Shown piece by piece: positions 9,322-17,431 of a stretch of 64,000 nucleotides of DNA. The stretch's first letter is position 1. Every line of letters starts with the position of its first letter. This DNA comes from Betaproteobacteria bacterium (GTDB lineage: Bacteria; Pseudomonadota; Gammaproteobacteria; Burkholderiales; Casimicrobiaceae). The position numbers were made by a program, and so were the translations under genes. The notes below the pieces were generated by a model that worked only from the letters and a program-made list of their open reading frames with translations, had not been told where the DNA came from and searched no databases. The DNA lies in assembly GCA_016717855.1 (NCBI GenBank), contig JADKEV010000035.1, positions 11,184 to 75,183 of the forward strand, given 5' to 3'.

Positions 9322-10481
9322 AGTGCGGGCCCGAGCCGGCTCACAACGTCTTCGCCTTCGTCGAGAATCTCGCCCCAGGTCAGCGTGCCCGACGCCACTT
9401 CGAGGACCAGTGCCTGCAGCCGCGCGGCGGCGTCCGCCAGCGACGCGCGGCGCGCGAACACATCGCTCGCGTCGAAGTCGAGTTGCTCACGCAGCCGCCG
9501 CGTCGCGACCGGATTGCCGGAGATCTTGATCGTCGGCGCCAGCCCGCTGACAAAGCTGTTGCCCACGCCGGTGGTGAACAGCACGAGTTGCGCGCCCGAA
9601 GCCACCAACCCGCCGACGGATTCCGGCGCGTAGGCCGGCGCGTCCATCAGGTACAAGCCGGGCCCGGGCAGCGGCTCGGCGATGCCGACCACGCCGCGTA
9701 TCGGCGAGCGGCCGCCCTTGGCGATCGCGCCCAGCGACTTCTCCTCGATGGTGGTGAGGCCCGCCGCGATGTTGGTCGGCCCCGGATTGTTGCCGAGCAG
9801 GTCCAGCCCGGCATCGATCGCGGTGCGTTCGCGGCGGAGCACCGCCGCCTCGATCGCGCGCGCCACCTCGGGATTCGCGGCCCGCGCGGTGAGCAGATGC
9901 TCGGCGCCCAGCCACTCGATGGTTTCGCCGAACACCGCGCGCCCGCCAGCGTCGATCAGCGCGTCGACGACGGCGCCGACCAGCGGGTTCGCCACCAGGC
10001 CGGAACTCGGATCGGAGCGGCCGCATTCCATGCCCAGGAACAGTTCGGCGAGCGGCACCGGGACGCGGCGCGCGCGCGATGCCTCGCGCATCATCCTGGC
10101 CGCGATCCGCGTGCCGCGTTCGGTGAGCGTGAGCGCGTCGTGGTCGCAGTCGTCGAGGATCAGCGCTTCCACCGGCTTGGCCGTAAGCGCGATGCTCGCC
10201 ACGACTTCGTCGACCAGCGGCGGCGAGGCGCCGATGACCAGCACGGCGCCCACGTTCGGATGCGCGCCGAATGCGGTCAGTGCGCGCCGCTGCAGCGCCG
10301 CGTCGTCGCCGACCAGGCCGCTGCCGTATGGCGTCGTCACCACGCGCGCGCCCGGCACCGCGCGGCCGATACGGCGCGCGGTCGGCCCGGTCAGCCCGGT
10401 GACCGACAGGATCAATACGTGATTGCGGACGCCGACCGTGCCATCGGGGCGGCGAAAGCCGTCGAACGCGGGGCCGGTCAT
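9318..10481 (-). CDS. UxaA-family hydro-lyase large subunit (altronate dehydratase/SuyB-like)
   Basis: Catalytic large subunit (387 residues) of a split UxaA-type enzyme that would eliminate water, or sulfite in SuyB homologues, from a sugar acid or hydroxy acid. Family landmarks are GFRRPDGTVGVRNHVLIL at the N terminus, MECGRSDPSSGLVANP, the GETIEWLGAEHLL segment, NNPGPTNIAAGLTTIEEKSLG and the C-terminal TTGVGNSFVSGLAPTIKISGN. The start overlaps the stop of the aldo/keto reductase gene (ATGA). Because receptor and permeases are of the carbohydrate class, a sugar-acid dehydratase is the simplest reading. Confidence 0.84.
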   Translation of the reverse strand: MTGPAFDGFRRPDGTVGVRNHVLILSVTGLTGPTARRIGRAVPGARVVTTPYGSGLVGDDAALQRRALTAFGAHPNVGAVLVIGASPPLVDEVVASIALTAKPVEALILDDCDHDALTLTERGTRIAARMMREASRARRVPVPLAELFLGMECGRSDPSSGLVANPLVGAVVDALIDAGGRAVFGETIEWLGAEHLLTARAANPEVARAIEAAVLRRERTAIDAGLDLLGNNPGPTNIAAGLTTIEEKSLGAIAKGGRSPIRGVVGIAEPLPGPGLYLMDAPAYAPESVGGLVASGAQLVLFTTGVGNSFVSGLAPTIKISGNPVATRRLREQLDFDASDVFARRASLADAAARLQALVLEVASGTLTWGEILDEGEDVVSRLGPAL

Positions 10482-11485
10482 GCCGCGACTTCGCTGCGCG
10501 GCTCGGGCGCCTGCGCCGGCAGCAGGCGTTCGGCCTTCAGCTCGTCCCACAACGCGCCGGGAAGCGGCAGCGCGGCCCAGGCCATGTTCGTGTCCACTTC
10601 GGCCCGCGAGCGGTAGCCGCAGACCGCCGAGACCACGACCGGATGCGCGAGGGTGAACTGCAGCGCCGCGGCGCCCAGCGGCACGCGATGGCGCCGGCAC
10701 ACGGCTTCGATCCGCCGCGTGCGTTCCAGGATCTCCGGCGGCGCGGGCTGGTAGAAGAACCTGGCGCCGGCGGTCGCGCCGGTGGCGAGGATGCCCGAAT
10801 TGAACGGCGAAGCGACGATGACCGCGCGCTTCTGCTTCGCGCACAGCGGCAGGAAGTCGTCCAGCGCGGCGTGCTCGAGCAGCGTGTAGCCGCCGGCGAG
10901 CATGAAGCAGTCGAAGTCGCCCGCGCGGGCGAAGCGCGCGCAGACGTCCGCGCCCTTGACGCCGACGCCGATCGCGCGCACCACGCCCTCGCTCTTCAGC
11001 CTGAGCAGCGCACGGTACGCGCCATTCATCGCCTCGCCGAACCGCTCTTCGTAAGCCTCGCCGTGCCAGCGCGGGTTCACGTCGTGCAGGAACGCGATGT
11101 CGATGCGGGCCAGTCCCAGCCGCTGCAGGCTGTCCTCGAACGAGCGCAGCGTGCCCTCGTAGCTGTAGTCGTAGTAGTAGTCGAACGGCATCTGCCCCGG
11201 CGCGGGCGCATCGGTCCGTGGACGCAGCCGCCGGCCGACCTTGGTCGAGAGCACGAACTCGTCGCGCGGCCGCTGCCGCAGCGCCGCCCCGGCAAAGTGT
11301 TCGCCCAGGCCGTTGCCATAGAACGGCGCGGTGTCGAAGTAGCGGAAGCCGCGGTCGTACGCATAGCCCAGCAGATCGGCGGCCTCGCGCTCGGCGCCGA
11401 TGTCGAACAGGCTGCCGCCGCCGTAGCCCAGCCGCGGCAAGGCCAGGGCGCCGGCCGCCGGCGGGTCGCCTGCGCGGACGATCAT
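10478..11485 (-). CDS. Aldo/keto reductase (aldose/pyridoxal dehydrogenase-like subgroup)
   Basis: NAD(P)-dependent oxidoreductase with the AKR barrel. The catalytic set is visible: Asp51 and Tyr56 in YFDTAPFYGNGLGE, Lys82 in STKVGR and His134 in IAFLHDVNP. The YFDTAPFYGNGLGE and LPRLGYGG patterns resemble L-fucose / D-threo-aldose 1-dehydrogenases and pyridoxal 4-dehydrogenase. Length is 335 residues. It overlaps the sugar receptor gene upstream and the lyase gene downstream by 4 bases each. A likely role is oxidation of the imported sugar to a lactone or acid that the UxaA-like enzyme then dehydrates. Confidence 0.85.
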   Translation of the reverse strand: MIVRAGDPPAAGALALPRLGYGGGSLFDIGAEREAADLLGYAYDRGFRYFDTAPFYGNGLGEHFAGAALRQRPRDEFVLSTKVGRRLRPRTDAPAPGQMPFDYYYDYSYEGTLRSFEDSLQRLGLARIDIAFLHDVNPRWHGEAYEERFGEAMNGAYRALLRLKSEGVVRAIGVGVKGADVCARFARAGDFDCFMLAGGYTLLEHAALDDFLPLCAKQKRAVIVASPFNSGILATGATAGARFFYQPAPPEILERTRRIEAVCRRHRVPLGAAALQFTLAHPVVVSAVCGYRSRAEVDTNMAWAALPLPGALWDELKAERLLPAQAPEPRSEVAA

Positions 11486-12832
11486 TTGAGGTCGGGCAGG
11501 CGGCCGGTCTTGCGCCCGGCACGCGTCATCAGGTCCTGGACTTCGGCGGCGCCGCGATTGAGCGTCTCGGCCACCGATGCCTTGCCGATCACGCATTCGT
11601 TCAGGCGCAGCGAGAGCAGCGAATTCATCTGCGCGGCTTCGGGCACGACCGCGTACATCTTCGCCACCTGCGAATTTTCCGCCTGGGCCTTGAGGAAGCG
11701 AAACTTGGGATCGCGCGCGATATCGGTCTTGCCCATGTCGGCGCGCACCGGCACCGCGCCGTAGCGCGTGTAGGCGATCTGCCGGTCGAGGCCCTGGAAC
11801 CAGGTCAGGAACGCCAGCGCGGCCTGCTGGCGCTCGCGCGGCACGTTGCGCGCGATGGCGCCGATCCAGTGGCCGGCGCGGCTGGCATGCTTGCCGCCGG
11901 CGCCGCGCGGAATCAGCGCGGTCTCGAACTTGCCGACCACGGCGGACTTGGCCGGGTCTTCCAGCTGCGCCCAGGCGCCGACGATGCCGACAGTCTGCGC
12001 GGCCTTGCCGGTGGCCATCAGCTGGATCATCTGGCCCTGGCTGACCGAGCCCGCCGTCGGATAGCCGCCGCCCTTGCCGAGCTTCACGTAGAACTCGAGC
12101 GCGGCGCGCGCGGCCGGGCTGTTGAACACGACGCTGAAATCGCCCGCGGCGGCGTTGGCGAAGATGTCCCCGCCGAAGCTGAACAGGTAGTTCGCGAAGT
12201 CGGCCAGCGCCGAGTCGCGGTCGTCGCGATGCACGAAGCCGTAGACGCGCGAGCCGTCGTTGAGCCTGGCCGCGTTCTCGAGCACCTGGTCCCAGGTCTC
12301 GGGCACCTTCAGCCCGTGCTGGTCGTACAGGTCCTTGCGGTAATAGAGCACTTCGACGTTGCCGTTGATCGGCACGCCCATCAGCTTGCCGCCGGCGGCG
12401 TCGAAGCTGCGCACTTTCTCGTTCCAGAAAATGGTGCCGCCGAACGTGTTGATCTGCGGATCCAGCTTGAAGCCCGGCTCGAGGTCGGTCAGCGGCACCA
12501 GGAAGCCGCCGTCGAAGAATTCGACCATCCAGTTGTTGTCGATCGCCAGCAGGTCGTAGGACCCGGCGCCCGCGCGCAGCGAGTTGCGGATCTTGTCCAG
12601 CGCGCCGGCATACGGATTGACGTCGAGCTCGATCTTGTTCCCCGTTTCCTTCGTGTATTGCTCGGCCAATTGCCGGAAGCCGCCGAACCACGGGGACTGG
12701 TTGATCACCATGGTGATCGGCGCGACACGGGGGACCTGCTTGGGCGCCGACCTGGCGTGCAAGCGTGCTGGCGCCTAGCGCGGCGGCGCCGGCATAGGTC
12801 AGAAACTGGCGGCGATTCAGGGCGGCGGGCAT
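11482..12832 (-). CDS. Carbohydrate ABC transporter substrate-binding protein, Tat-type signal, frameshifted
   Basis: Extracellular solute-binding protein family 1 (CUT1 type). The mature part contains ITMVINQSPWFGGFRQLAEQY, LYYRKDLYDQHGLKVPETWDQ and NSPAARAALEFYVKL, all typical of sugar receptors. The signal peptide MPAALNRRQFLTYAGAAALG (twin-Arg) is in a different frame, preceded by GGAGGA at the right distance from ATG 12832. The frames meet at a run of five G on the + strand (12729-12733); removing one base joins GAQAG to PRVAPITM. I read this as one gene of about 450 codons with a single-base error or mutation. It heads the leftward operon under the palindromic operator. Confidence 0.83.
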
Positions 12833-12857
12833 GGCGGGTTCCTCCAATCGATTCGAG

Positions 12858-12873
12858 ACGGCTGCGCAAACAT
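12858..12873. promoter_or_regulatory. Secondary LacI-type operator (imperfect)
   Basis: ACGGCTGCGCAAACAT matches 13 of 16 positions of the perfect palindrome at 12887-12902, keeping the TGCGCAAACAT half intact. Centre-to-centre spacing is 29 bases. It lies between the leftward promoter and the receptor gene start, so binding here together with the main site could reinforce repression. Confidence 0.5.
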
Positions 12874-12877
12874 CTGT

Positions 12878-12907
12878 ATTACAAGCATGTTTGCGCAAAC
12901 ATTCCAA
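12878..12907 (-). promoter_or_regulatory. Predicted promoter of the leftward catabolic operon
   Basis: On the minus strand TTGGAA (12907-12902) and TGTAAT (12883-12878) are separated by 18 bases, a good sigma-70 arrangement. The spacer contains the perfect operator palindrome, so a bound repressor would occlude RNA polymerase. The start codon of the receptor gene is about 45 bases downstream of the -10. Confidence 0.5.
12887..12902. promoter_or_regulatory. Main LacI-family operator palindrome
   Basis: ATGTTTGCGCAAACAT is a perfect 16-bp inverted repeat with a central CG, the hallmark of LacI/GntR-subfamily operators. It sits in the 116-bp divergent region between the sugar receptor gene and the regulator gene, inside the spacer of the leftward promoter and over the -35 of the rightward promoter. 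Confidence 0.7.
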
Positions 12908-12919
12908 TCTTGCTACAGT
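12891..12919 (+). promoter_or_regulatory. Predicted promoter of the regulator/permease operon
   Basis: TTGCGC (12891-12896) and TACAGT (12914-12919) are 17 bases apart, pointing to the regulator ATG at 12949. The -35 hexamer is embedded in the operator palindrome, implying autoregulation of the regulator and co-control of the two permeases. Confidence 0.45.
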
Positions 12920-12948
12920 CATGCAGCCATGTCAAATACCGGATTCGC

Positions 12949-13986
12949 ATGAGAGACCGGCCGGACCAGCCGCGTGCGGCGGACAGCGGGAATGCGCCGC
13001 GCCTGACCGATGTCGCGCGCGTCGCGCGGCTGTCGGCGATGACCGTTTCACGAGCGCTGCGCGAGCCGGAAAAGGTGTCGGCCGAAGCGCGCGCGCGCGT
13101 CGCCGCGGCGATCGCCGAGACCGGCTACGTGCCCGACCTGGTGGCGAGCAGCCTGACCAGCCGCCGCACGCGCCTGGTCGGGCTGGTGATCCCCACGATC
13201 ACCGCCTCGATCTACGCGGCGACCGTCGCCGGGATGACCGCGGTGTTGCGCGCCCGGCAATTCGAGGCGCTGATCGGCGACAGCGGCTACGTGCTCGATG
13301 GCGAAGAGAAGCTCGTCGCCGCGTTCCTCGGCCGGCGCGCCGACGGCATCGTGCTGAGCAACGTCGAGCATACCGGCGGGACCCGCCGCGCGCTGGAGCG
13401 CGCGCGCATTCCGGTGGTCGAGACCGGCAACCTCACCGCCGATCCGATCGACATGGTCGTCGGCTTTTCCAATCATGCGGCCGCGCTGGCGATGATGGGC
13501 CATCTGGCCGGCCGCGGGCATCGGACGATAGGCTTCATCGGCGCGGCGGTCGCCGGCAATCCGCAGGCCGCGGATCGCCGGCGCGCTTACGACGAAGCCG
13601 TCGCCGCGCACGGGCTGACCCGCGCGCCAGCGCTGACCATCGAGTGCCCATCCGACCTGGAGGCCGGCGCGAAGGCGCTGGTGCGGATCTGCGAGCGCCA
13701 TCCCGAAGTGACCGCCATCTTCGCCGCCAGCGAAGTGCGCGCGATCGGCGCCCTGCTCGAATGCCAGCGCCGCGGCTGGCAGGTGCCCGGGCGCATCGCG
13801 ATCGCGGGCTTCAACGACGCGGGGATGGGCGCCTGGCTGGTGCCGGCGCTGACGACGGTGCGCATCCCGCGCGAGGAAATCGGGCGCCGCGCCGCGCAGA
13901 TGATCCTCGACCGGCTCGAAGGCCGCGCGATCGCGGAAGCGCAGGTCGACGTCGGTTTCGAACTGGCCGTGCGGGAGAGCGCATGA
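12949..13986 (+). CDS. LacI-family transcriptional regulator (GntR/gluconate-type)
   Basis: DNA-binding repressor of 345 residues. The N-terminal helix-turn-helix (about residues 19-38, LTDVARVARLSAMTVSRALR) carries the AMTVSRAL recognition helix typical of GntR-type LacI members. A periplasmic-binding-like effector domain follows, with RRTRLVGLVIPTI, GRGHRTIGFIG and PGRIAIAGFND blocks. It is transcribed away from the receptor operon and its stop overlaps the first permease ATG, so regulator and permeases are co-transcribed. Its likely target is the palindrome 47 bases upstream of its own start. The effector is presumably the imported sugar or its oxidation product. Confidence 0.9.
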   Translation: MRDRPDQPRAADSGNAPRLTDVARVARLSAMTVSRALREPEKVSAEARARVAAAIAETGYVPDLVASSLTSRRTRLVGLVIPTITASIYAATVAGMTAVLRARQFEALIGDSGYVLDGEEKLVAAFLGRRADGIVLSNVEHTGGTRRALERARIPVVETGNLTADPIDMVVGFSNHAAALAMMGHLAGRGHRTIGFIGAAVAGNPQAADRRRAYDEAVAAHGLTRAPALTIECPSDLEAGAKALVRICERHPEVTAIFAASEVRAIGALLECQRRGWQVPGRIAIAGFNDAGMGAWLVPALTTVRIPREEIGRRAAQMILDRLEGRAIAEAQVDVGFELAVRESA

Positions 13987-14858
13987 GGCCCGAGGTCGCC
14001 ACCCGGCGCTGGATGCTGGCGCCGGCGCTGCTGCTCTTCGCCGCGGTCGCGGTGTTGCCCATCGCCGAACTCGTCGCGATGAGCCTGGCGCGCATCGACT
14101 GGATCCAGGGCAAGGCCAACTGGCAATACGTCGGGCTCTCCCAGTACGCGCGCGTGTTCGGCGACCCGCTGTTTCGCGCCGGCGCGTTCAACACGCTGCT
14201 CTTCGCCGCCGGCGCGGTGTTGGCGCAGATGGTGCTCGGCTTCGCGCTGGCGCTGATGACCACGCGCATCACCCGCGGCCGGGTCCTGTATCGCACCGTG
14301 TTCCTGCTGCCCATCCTGGTGCCGGGCATCGTCATCGGCGCGATCTGGAAGCTGATGTACAACTTCGACTTCGGCGTCCTCAACCAGATGCTGGGGGTGT
14401 TCGGACTGGCGCCGGTCGACTGGCTGGGCAACGGCGCGACGGCGTTGCTCGCGGTCATCGTCGTCGACGTGTGGCACTGGACGCCGTTCGTGTTCCTGCT
14501 GATGCTGGCCGGGCTGGAGAGCCTGCCCACCGATGTCTACGAGGCGGCGCGGGTCGACGGCGCGACGTTCTGGCAGGAACTGCGCCACGTCACGCTGCCG
14601 CTGATGCTGCCCGCGATCGTGGTCACGCTGGTGTTCCGGCTGATCGTCAGCGTCAAGGTCTTCGACGAGATCTACCTGCTGACCGGCGGCGGCCCCGGCA
14701 CCGCCACCGAGGTCGTCAGCTACACGATCTTCCGGCGCTTCTTCACGGAAGGGCAGACCGGGTACGGCTCGGCGATGTCGGTCGTCGTGCTGTTCGCGCT
14801 GGCGCTCGCGTTCATCCTTGCCCGGGCGGTCACGCGCCGGCGCGAAGCCACGACATGA
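13983..14858 (+). CDS. Carbohydrate ABC transporter permease 1 (MalF/UgpA class)
   Basis: Inner-membrane subunit of a CUT1 sugar importer, 291 residues with six predicted membrane segments and the EAA-type loop VYEAARVDGATFWQELRHVTLPL. The ATG overlaps the regulator stop, and its own stop region overlaps the second permease ATG. The sugar receptor is encoded divergently at 11.5-12.8 kb. No MalK-type ATPase gene occurs anywhere in the cluster. Confidence 0.9.
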   Translation: MRPEVATRRWMLAPALLLFAAVAVLPIAELVAMSLARIDWIQGKANWQYVGLSQYARVFGDPLFRAGAFNTLLFAAGAVLAQMVLGFALALMTTRITRGRVLYRTVFLLPILVPGIVIGAIWKLMYNFDFGVLNQMLGVFGLAPVDWLGNGATALLAVIVVDVWHWTPFVFLLMLAGLESLPTDVYEAARVDGATFWQELRHVTLPLMLPAIVVTLVFRLIVSVKVFDEIYLLTGGGPGTATEVVSYTIFRRFFTEGQTGYGSAMSVVVLFALALAFILARAVTRRREATT

Positions 14859-15682
14859 ACCGCGCCCGCCTCCAGAGCCTCACCCTGCACGCCGCGTTGG
14901 TGGCCTGTGCGCTGGTGGTCCTCGGACCCTTCGTATGGATCGCGCTGGCCGGGTTCAAGACGCAGATCTCGCTGATGCTCGGCGAGATCGCGTTCACGCC
15001 GATGCTGGACAACTTCCGCGAGCTGCTATTTTCGAGCACGTCGGACTACCTGGCGAATTTCCGCAACAGCCTGATCGTCGCCGGCGCGAGCACGGTGATC
15101 GTCCTCGTCGTGTCCACGCTCGCCGCGTACTCGATCGAGCGCATGGGCTGGCCGCGCTGGGTCGTGCATCTGTTCCTGCTGGGCGCCGCGGTGTTCAACG
15201 CGATCCCGGCGATCACGCTGGTCGGCGCGTGGTACGTGATGTTCCGCAGCCTCGACATGTACAACACCTACGCGGCGGTCATCCTGGCGCACGCGACGCT
15301 CAACCTGCCGATAGGCATCTGGCTGATGGCGACGTTCATCCGCGAAGTCCCGCGCGAACTCGAGGAAGCCGCCCGCATCGACGGCTGTGGCACGCTGGCG
15401 CTGCTGTGGCGGATCATCGTGCCCGTGGTGATGCCGGGACTCGCGGCAACCGCGATCCTGGTGTTCATCCACAGCTGGAACGAGTTCGTCGTCGCCCTGA
15501 ACCTGACCGCCAAGCAGACGGCCACGGTGCCGGTCGCGATCGCCAAGTACGCGCAGGAACACGAGACCAAGTACGGCGAGATGGCGGCCGGTGCGCTGCT
15601 CTCCACGCTGCCGGCCCTGCTCCTGCTGTTCTTCGGGCAGCGGCACATCGTGCGCGGGTTGACGGCGGGGGCGGTGAAGTAG
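14855..15682 (+). CDS. Carbohydrate ABC transporter permease 2 (MalG/UgpE class)
   Basis: Second permease of the CUT1 importer (275 residues, six membrane segments). The coupling loop ELEEAARIDGCGTLALLWRIIVPV is present, as is the family C terminus with FGQRHIVRGLTAGAVK. It overlaps permease 1 by 4 bases. Immediately after its stop the sequence runs into the truncated amidohydrolase copy on the opposite strand, so this is the right-hand boundary of the catabolic island. Confidence 0.9.
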   Translation: MNRARLQSLTLHAALVACALVVLGPFVWIALAGFKTQISLMLGEIAFTPMLDNFRELLFSSTSDYLANFRNSLIVAGASTVIVLVVSTLAAYSIERMGWPRWVVHLFLLGAAVFNAIPAITLVGAWYVMFRSLDMYNTYAAVILAHATLNLPIGIWLMATFIREVPRELEEAARIDGCGTLALLWRIIVPVVMPGLAATAILVFIHSWNEFVVALNLTAKQTATVPVAIAKYAQEHETKYGEMAAGALLSTLPALLLLFFGQRHIVRGLTAGAVK

Positions 15683-15711
15683 GCGCGGTGGCAGTGCGAG
15701 GTGGCGAACAG

Positions 15712-15847
15712 CCTCGAACTCGCGTTGCTTCGCGTTTTGCGCTGCGCGCAGGAATTCGTCGCTGGCAACCGACTGCGTGGGAATGGGCGAGCGGGACCGG
15801 CGGCGTTCGGCGGGGATGAGTCGTTCCAGGTCATCGGGTGACAACAC
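15712..15847 (-). pseudogene. Truncated duplicate of the amidohydrolase 5' end
   Basis: From a GTG at 15847 the minus strand encodes VLSPDDLERLIPAERRR, IPTQSVASDEFL and NAKQREFEA, a near copy of residues 1-45 of the amidohydrolase at 5.7-7.3 kb. The DNA match spans about 180 bases (15714-15893 against 7138-7317), including part of the upstream leader, and then stops abruptly near the permease stop codon. No barrel domain follows, so the copy is non-functional. It marks a duplication or recombination endpoint. Confidence 0.75.
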
Positions 15848-15875
15848 GGCATTCTCTTCGGTGGTTGGTGTTCGC

Positions 15876-16918
15876 TCAGGGGGGCGCATCCAGACCAGCC
15901 GCCGCCTCCGGGTACTTGAGCCGCAGCTTCTCGCGCGCCTCGGGCAGCCGGCTGCAGATACGCATGCCCGACAGTTCAATCCCCCCGGTGTCGCCGCTGG
16001 GGGGAATGGTCGCCACGCCGGCGCACACGGCCTTGCGTGCCATGTAGTCCTTCAGGTCCAGGGCTTCGCCGGCCGGCCGCGCGGCGTAGGAACGCGCAAA
16101 CTTCTCGCTGAAGCTCACATGGTTGTCAAAGCACTCATCGGCCCCGGAGCCGGGCATCCACTGCGGCGGCGTGCCGTCTTCGAACAGGCACAGCGTCATG
16201 ACGGCCTTGCTGGTCTCGAAGCGGCGCGCGGCGTCCAGGTTGCGTGTGAACAGAATGGCCACGTCATCGCTGTTGATGGACAGGCGCGGGTGTTGGAAAG
16301 CGGACCAGGCTTCGGCGCGCGTGCGGAAGTCGGGCGCATTCACGTCCAGGCTGGTGAAGGCCATCACTATTTCGTCGCCGCGTTCCTTGCCCTGCCGGCT
16401 GTCGCCAAGCATGAAGGGCTCGCCGGCACGGGAGAACTTGAACGCCATGCCCAGGGCAGCACCGCCGGCAGCAACACCAGCAGGGCGGACGCCAGTTCCA
16501 GGCGCAGCCACGGCCCCGCAGACGCACCAGCGGTGAACAGCAGCGCGATCAGGGCGTCGCTCAGAACAAACAGGCCGAGCGGGTTCTGCTGCCAGGGGCT
16601 GCCGGACAGGGTGGAGTTGGTCTGCAAAGCCAGCAGGATGTCGTCCAGCTTCAGCAGCCACAACAGGCCGGCCAGCGCCGCGCCGATCAGCAAGGCGCGC
16701 AGTCGGCCGGCGGCCCTGGCGCTGCGCGAGGGCATGTTCCACACCACCAGGCCGCACAGCACGAACGAGGGCACATGCAGCGCCCCGCCGGCCACGGGAA
16801 TCGGAATGAGGTAGTCGCCCAGCGCGCTGCCGCTGCCCCAGATGCTGCTCCAGCCCAAGGCACCCGCTACCAGCGCGGGCAAAGGCCAGGCAATCAGGAT
16901 CCAGAGGAACAGGCGCAT
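15876..16918 (-). CDS. Hypothetical membrane protein, frameshifted
   Basis: Unknown function. From ATG 16918 the first 150 codons encode a very hydrophobic region: a signal-like first segment (MRLFLWILIAWPLPALVAGA) and about four further membrane helices ending at LLVLLPA. The soluble part continues in another frame: LGMAFKFSRAGEPFMLGDSR, then an acidic domain with DDVAILFTRNLDAARRF and a C terminus ending GLDAPP. The frames join around 16445-16470 in a GGC/CTG-rich stretch, so a single indel reconstitutes one protein of about 345 residues. The C-terminal domain looks extracytoplasmic. It is embedded between two gene fragments, which suggests it arrived or was rearranged with them. Confidence 0.55.
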
Positions 16919-17022
16919 CTTGCGACCGCGTTCTTCGCGGCATCTTCCCAAGATACCGAACTGGTGCCGATGATCTCAGTGACGCGATAGACGCCGGACT
17001 CCGTTCCCTTCTTCTTCCCCAT
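16894..17022 (-). pseudogene. Dodecin gene, 5' half only
   Basis: From ATG 17022, preceded by AAGGAGG, the minus strand encodes MGKKKGTESGVYRVTEIIGT then SSVSWEDAAKNAVAR. This matches the N-terminal half of dodecin, the small flavin-binding dodecamer (consensus VYKVIELVGTS...EDAI.NAI.RA). After NAVARC the reading frame enters the membrane-protein gene and stops after seven more codons at 16894; the second half with the RVxEVxE strand is absent. This is a truncated remnant in which the original Shine-Dalgarno sequence survives. Confidence 0.7.
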
Positions 17023-17117
17023 GTCGATTCCTCCTTCCGGTTGGGGGGCGCGGGAACCATTCCCCATGCCTCGGGGAGTCGATTATAGGCGCCCCACCCG
17101 GAGAGGATGACGCGACG

Positions 17118-17309
17118 TCAACTGCTCTTCTTCAGATCCTTGACATCCGCCTTCACGTCGCCGAACTTCGCCTGCGCCTGGCCGAGCACCTTCTGGACCT
17201 TGCCTTTCGCTTCCAGCGACTCGTTGCCCACCAGCTTGCCGGCGACTTCCTTGATCTTGCCTTCCGCTTCCTTGACGCGGCCCTTGACTTGGTCCTTGTT
17301 CACGCTCAT
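17118..17309 (-). CDS. CsbD-family stress protein
   Basis: A 63-residue, highly charged, Lys/Glu/Ala-rich helical protein with two copies of the CsbD pattern (MSVNKDQVKGRVKEAEGKIK, then ESLEAKGKVQKVLGQAQAKF). CsbD-like proteins are induced by general stress or stationary phase, but their molecular role is unknown. AGGAGC stands 8 bases before the ATG. It is a single gene between the dodecin fragment and the kinase gene. Confidence 0.88.
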   Translation of the reverse strand: MSVNKDQVKGRVKEAEGKIKEVAGKLVGNESLEAKGKVQKVLGQAQAKFGDVKADVKDLKKSS

Positions 17310-17431
17310 GGCTTGCTCCTGATGACATCCGCCGGCAATCGGCCAGCACCGTCCAACTCCGCTCTACCACGTCATCAATGTGATCCTTCGGACCGCGGAA
17401 GTCTGTGCGTTCGCGTACGGAGTGCAGTACC

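Noticed and set aside
11218..12948. Plus-strand ORF extension ahead of the LacI-type regulator
   Set aside because: The region is antisense to conserved catabolic genes, while the regulator has a clear start at 12949 behind a promoter.
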